Below are positions 23,505 to 29,500 of a stretch of 31,825 bases of DNA, one piece after another. The DNA is from Tubiluchus corallicola (Eukaryota; Priapulida; Priapulimorpha; Priapulimorphida; Tubiluchidae): assembly GCA_030141605.1 (NCBI GenBank), contig JAQGDQ010001515.1:5001-36825 (forward strand). The letters run 5' to 3'. How positions within the stretch are numbered: position 1 is the stretch's first letter; the number at the start of each line of letters is the position of its first letter. The position numbers were made by a program, and so were the translations under genes. The notes beneath the pieces are model-generated. The model was not told the origin of the DNA and searched no databases. It was given only the letters and a program-made list of their open reading frames with translations.

Positions 23505-26500
23505 AGAAGGCAGTATGTTCGCATAAAGGAAAAAGTGTTACCTTGGCACGAGGCCCCCCTGGAGGATGAGGCCCCGGGGAAGTATCCCCACTTCCCCTCC
23601 TTGAAATAGGCCCTACACGTATGCGTAATTCATTGCAACATGAACAAATAACACAGGTGCAAAAATGCAACTAGGTGAATAAATCAGTGGACTTCAGCCA
23701 CTACATGTCATAAAAATATCTATATTCTTGCTGTTTTAACACTTTTGCTTCGAGTGCTATACTTCATTCTTATTGTGTTTGCGATAATACAACGTATGAC
23801 AACAAAACTTAAACTACTGTAAATTAAAACTGAATAAAGTTGTGGTTAATGCTGAAAATGTTAAAATCAGCTTTGAGGCCAAAGGCACGATTAACGCTGG
23901 ATTGAGGAGATTTTTTTCAATTTTTTGCCAATTCTAGACAAAATGTGGTTGTATGTTTGTAAAAAGTTACCACTGATGATGACAGCAGCAACTCTTGTAA
24001 CTTTTTTTAACTTTGTAAATTAAAAGTTTTAATAAAGTTGTCGTGTTTTAACCATAAATGTTTATAAGTGGCCGAAGTAAAAAAGTTAAACTTATTTGCA
24101 GCGTGGAATGGGTGCTGAATCACATGATGAATGCGCATGTCAAAAACCGTTATACCTGTCACGAGATCTACGGTTACGACTTCATGTTTGATGAGAGTCT
24201 CACCCCTTGGCTGCTAGAAGTGAATGCTGAACCTGCGTAAGAATCATTGTTCAGGCAGACAATGCACGAAATTAATGTTCAAGCAGACAATGCACGAAAT
24301 TAATGTTCAGGCAGACAATGCACGAAATTAATGTTCAAGCAGACAATGCACGAAATTAATGTTCAGGCAGACAATGCACGAAATTAATGTTCAGGCAGAC
24401 AATGCACGAAATTAATGTTCAAGCAGACAATGCACGAAATTAATGTTCAAGCAGACAATGCACAAAATTAATATTCAAGCAGACAATGCACGAAATTAAT
24501 GTTCAAGCAGACAATGCACAAAATTAATATTCAAGCAGACAATGCACAAAATTAATGTTCAAGCAGACAATGCACAAAATTAATGTTCACGCAGACAATG
24601 CACAAAATTAATGTTCAAGCAGACAATGCACGAAATTAATGTTCAAGCAGACAATGCACGAAATTAATGTTCAAGCAGACAATGCACGAAATTAATGTTC
24701 AAGCAGACAATGCACAAAATTAATGTTCAAGCAGACAATGCACAAAATTAATGTTCAAGCAGACAATGCACGAAATTAATGTTCAGGCAGACAATGTTCA
24801 AAATTAACGTTCAAGCAGACAATGCACAAAATTAATGTTCAGGCAGACAATGTTCAAAATTAATGTTCAAGCAGACAATGCACAAAATTAATGTTCAAGC
24901 AGACAATGCACAAAATTAACGTTCAAGCGGACAATGCACGAAACTAATGTTCAAGCAGACAATGCACAAAATTAATGTTCCAGCAGACAATGCACGAAAT
25001 TAATGTTCAAGCAGACAATGCACAAAATTAGTGTTCAAGCAGACAATGCACAAAATTAATGTTCAAGCAGAGACAATGTTTAAAATTAGTGTTCAAGCGG
25101 ACAATGTTCAAAATTAATGTTCAGGCAAACAACGTTTAATAAATATATCTGTAAAAAGATTGTCTCTTAAAGCCATCCCAACACGCTTGAACATTAATCT
25201 TGAACATTGTCCGCCTGAACATTAATCTTGAACATTGTCTGCTAACTGCATTGTTCAAGTTGCAGTGGACAACTTAATCAAAGCTGTGGATTTTTGAGCT
25301 CATTCATCACAAAATATCACAAAACCTGGGGAGGTCTGTGTAACACAAAAATCAAGAAACTCAATGTAGTTACTATAGCATTACGTAACACCGTTTCAAA
25401 AGTAACTGAAACAATCGTAACTCCAAATTAAAACTCTTTTTTTAGTTTCTATCACTTTCCTATGGATGATGAAGCCAATGGAGAAGTATTACAAGATGCT
25501 TTCAACATGGCAGGGTTTCATATTCCTCGAAAGTTAACAACAGAAAACTCAGAACATCATCGTGAACTAAGGTAAAAAATCTGGATCCCAAGAAAGAAAT
25601 GATAGGTGCACAGGTTAATGCTTTGCGGTGTAAAATATGTGAAAGACATTTGTACTTTGTTGCTTGTCTGGCTGTACGTTCCCCTGTCCATCTGTCTGTC
25701 TGTCTGTCTGTCCGTCCGTCTGTTTATCTGTTTGTCTTTCCGCTCATCTGTACATTTGTCAGCGTACCTGTCTGTCTGTCTGTCTGTCTGTTTGTCTTTC
25801 CGTTCATCTGTCCATTTGTCAGTGAATCTGTCTGTCTGTCTGTCCGTCTGTATGTTTGTCTGTCTCTCCGTCTGTATGTCTTTCCGTTCATCTGTCCATT
25901 TGTCAGTGAATCTGTCTGTCTGTCTGTCCGTCTGTATGTTTGTCTGTCTCTCCGTCTGTATATCTTTCCGCTCATCTGTACATTTGTCAGCGTACCTGTC
26001 TGTCTGTCTGTCTGTATATCTTTCCGTTCATCTGTCCACTTGTCAGTTTACCTGTCAGTCTGTTCGTCTGTATGTCTTTCCGTTCATCTGTGCACTTGTC
26101 TGTCTGTCTGTCTGTCTGTCCGTCCGTCCTCCGTCTGTACGTCTGTCCATTTGTTCGTCTGTATGTCTTTCCGCTTATCTGTCAATCTATCTGCCTACCT
26201 GTCTGCCAAAACTTTGAAACTGAATTACTGTAACTTGCACCATTGCAGCAACTTTTCACACACCACTGAAGTAGGTCCCAATTTTCCAATTTCGCTTTTG
26301 GACTCTGGACTCTCAGCAGAAGAGAAAGCCAAACGATCTTATTTCACCGCAATTGCTTCTGAAAAGGTGCGTGAAACCTGAAAACAATTTACTAATTTGG
26401 TGTCCCTGCACATTATTCAATCTCTCCTCCCCCGAGATTTTCAGCGGGGGGAGGTGGAGGGCGACCTAAATATGTAGCACAACCAGCTCGAACAGAAGAA

Positions 26501-29500
26501 TAAAAACAATGCATGCAACATCACCTAAGAGGCTAGGCATACGTGACTCACTTGATTCACATTGACTCACACGGCTCGAATGATTCACATTGACTCACGT
26601 GACTCAAATGATTCACGTTGACTCACGTGACTCACTTGATTCACGTTGACTCACATGATTCGAATGATTCACATTGACTCACGTGACTCAAATGGCTCAC
26701 ATGATTCACATTGGCCCACATGACTCGAATGACTCACGTGATTCACATTGACTCACATGATTCGAATGAGTCAGATGATTCATATTGACTCACGTGACTC
26801 AAGTGACTCACATGATTCACACTGACCCACAGGACTCGAATGACTCACATGATTCACATTGGCTCACGTGACTTGAATGACTCACATGATTCACATTGAC
26901 TCACATGGCTCGAATCACTCACATGATTCACATTGATTCACATGACTTGAATCACTCACATGATTCACATTGACACACATGACTAGAACAACTCACATGA
27001 TTCACATTGACTCACAATTTAAACTCTCGCGATGACTGTTAGGTGCAGGCTTTTTGACGAAGGGTCATTTGAAACAAGTTTAGATAACACTGAGTAAAGT
27101 TTGAAAAAAATAGTCAGAGCATTCGTAGCGCGCACGTCACTAACTAAGTAAAATTTTAAATTACTGCATCTTGCCAATAACATTAAAAGTCTGGTTTTTG
27201 GTTAGTGAGTGGTGCGCCCTGGAGGGCACATTTTACCAATTGGTGAAAACATTTTAAATAATTAATAATTTTCTTTTCTAGTTACGTAAGTCTTTCAAGC
27301 AGGTAAGCGAAATGCTAAGTAACATAGATTTGCATGAAAAGTTTTTTTGGGACATAATTTAGCATTTTCTTCCTCTGGCTTACGTTGTGCGTATATGACG
27401 TCATGTAATGGTGTCGTCGGAACAGTATTGCGGGAGATTTAAAATGAAAACAAACAAAAATTCCGTTCAACGCGAGTACGATATAGGCATAAAATTGCTG
27501 TAAAGTTGTATAATTATTTTAAGATTTTTTTCAAAACCTGCTTTTCTTGTCCATTAAAGCTAGAAAACTTTACAAAACTTGTTAAGGTTTTCTCTACTTA
27601 CTGTAAACATGGAGGACAATAAGTCACGAACAATAGAAATCAATAGAAAATTAACTACTACAATCGCTGTTAATGATATCTATTATCTTACAAATTATGA
27701 TAGTGTCTGTCGTATCTTTCCTTAAAAGCATTTATACTGGGGGCCAACACTATCTACTCAGGTAAGCTGTTCCACAGACAAACAGTTCTATTACTAAAAA
27801 AAGCTTTCTTAGTGTGACGGGAACACAAAAGAATTTCCTTCATAGCATATGGTGTTCTCAAATATCTTTATTTCTGTATATAAAAAATGAAAATATTAAT
27901 AAATTTGACTGCTTTCACTGCTTACAAATTTATTATTATTATTAATAATTAAATTTGTAAGCATAAAATAATATTAAATTTATTATCTAATTATTATAAT
28001 TTAAGACAATAAAAGTAAATATTACTCTATAACAACTTAATGCATCCTTGGAACGTCATACTAGCTTACAGCAAATCTGACAGAGACGCTACAAACAATT
28101 ACTTGAAAATTTATTTAAACATTATTTAACGTTTGCTGAGGCTTCTGTAAGCGTGTTTAGTGAGGCTCAACCTAATTTACAACTTCACAGGTAAAATTAC
28201 AGGTAAGTTCACATAGGTGCTGCCATCTACATGTTAAGACCAGAAACGTGTTTATTGAGGTTCAACCTAATTTACAACTTCACAGGTAAAATTACAGGTG
28301 AGTTTACATAGGTGCTGCCACCTACATGTTAAGATCAGAAACGTGTTTATTGAGGTTCAACCTAATTTACAACTTCACAGGTAAAATTACAGGTAAGTTC
28401 ACATAGGTGCTGCCATCTACATGTTAAGACCAGAAACGTGTTTATTGAGGTTCAACCTAATTTACAACTTCACAGGTAAAATTACAGGTAAGTTCACATA
28501 GGTGCTGCCATCTACATGTTAAGACCAGAAGCGTGTTTATTGAGGTTCAACCTAATTTAAAACTTCACAGGTAAAATTACAGGTAAGTTCACATAGGTGC
28601 TGCCACCTACATGTTAAGGCCAGAAACTGACCTTAACACTTAGATTATAATGTGCCCTATTAGTTCTTAATTTGAACACTGTTTCATAATTGACATTATT
28701 ATAACCTTGAAGAAACTTGAAGACCTCAATGAGATCGTCCCTTATGCTCATGTGAGTTTTGATTCATTCAGCCTCGCTTTCAGCCTAACACTGACGAAGC
28801 CGTTCACTTTGACACATTTGCTTGTGGCTGGGACTCCTGAATTTATTAATCACCTAATTCTTTTTCCAGGAAATAGAAACTCACATCCTGGAAGAACTAA
28901 CACCAGCAGATGTCCGTGAACTAATAGAGGCTGAAGATGAGTTTTCCAGGAGAGGAAGTTTCCAGAGAATCTTTCCTAGTCCTACCTCTCACAAGTACTT
29001 AAAGTATTTTGAAGAAAAACGCTACAGTAACTTATTACTAGATGCTTGGACGCAGAAGTACCACAATAACCCTGAAAAAGGTAAGACGCTATGTAAGCTT
29101 ACGCCATCTACACAAAAATATGAGAACTTTTGTAATTTAAAGGATGATTGTATAAACATTAGTTCAGAATAAAGAATGCTCTAAAATATTGAAAACTAAA
29201 ATAGCTTTTTTAAATTAAAGCTTAGATTAAATAATAAGTAACTCAGATACTCAAGTTTTGTTAAACTTTCAAAGCTACGCGCGGCTAAGTGAATTTACTA
29301 AGATTGGCAGCGGCGCCTTTTTGTCACATTCGCGTAGCCGACAAATAGAAGGCGGTACTGCAATAAACATGATCATGAACTAGTTTCTGACGTCATATGA
29401 TGTAAAGCCCATTTTTTCGTGACATCACGCATTTAAGCAGTACTATAACACTTATGCACATGTGCTTGATGCGCGAGGGAAGATGCCTGCCATTGCACAA

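Noticed and set aside
24250-25138. CRISPR array
   Set aside because: 28-bp repeats are contiguous with no unique spacers, no cas genes, and an animal gene context.
25599-26381. Cysteine/serine/valine-rich 260-residue protein, possibly secreted
   Set aside because: It is the translation of degenerate TCTG repeats; its last part overlaps the real exon 12 by chance of frame.
28707-28919. 70-residue plus-strand frame
   Set aside because: Overlaps exon 13 in a different frame; the exon 13 frame is the one matching TTLL4.
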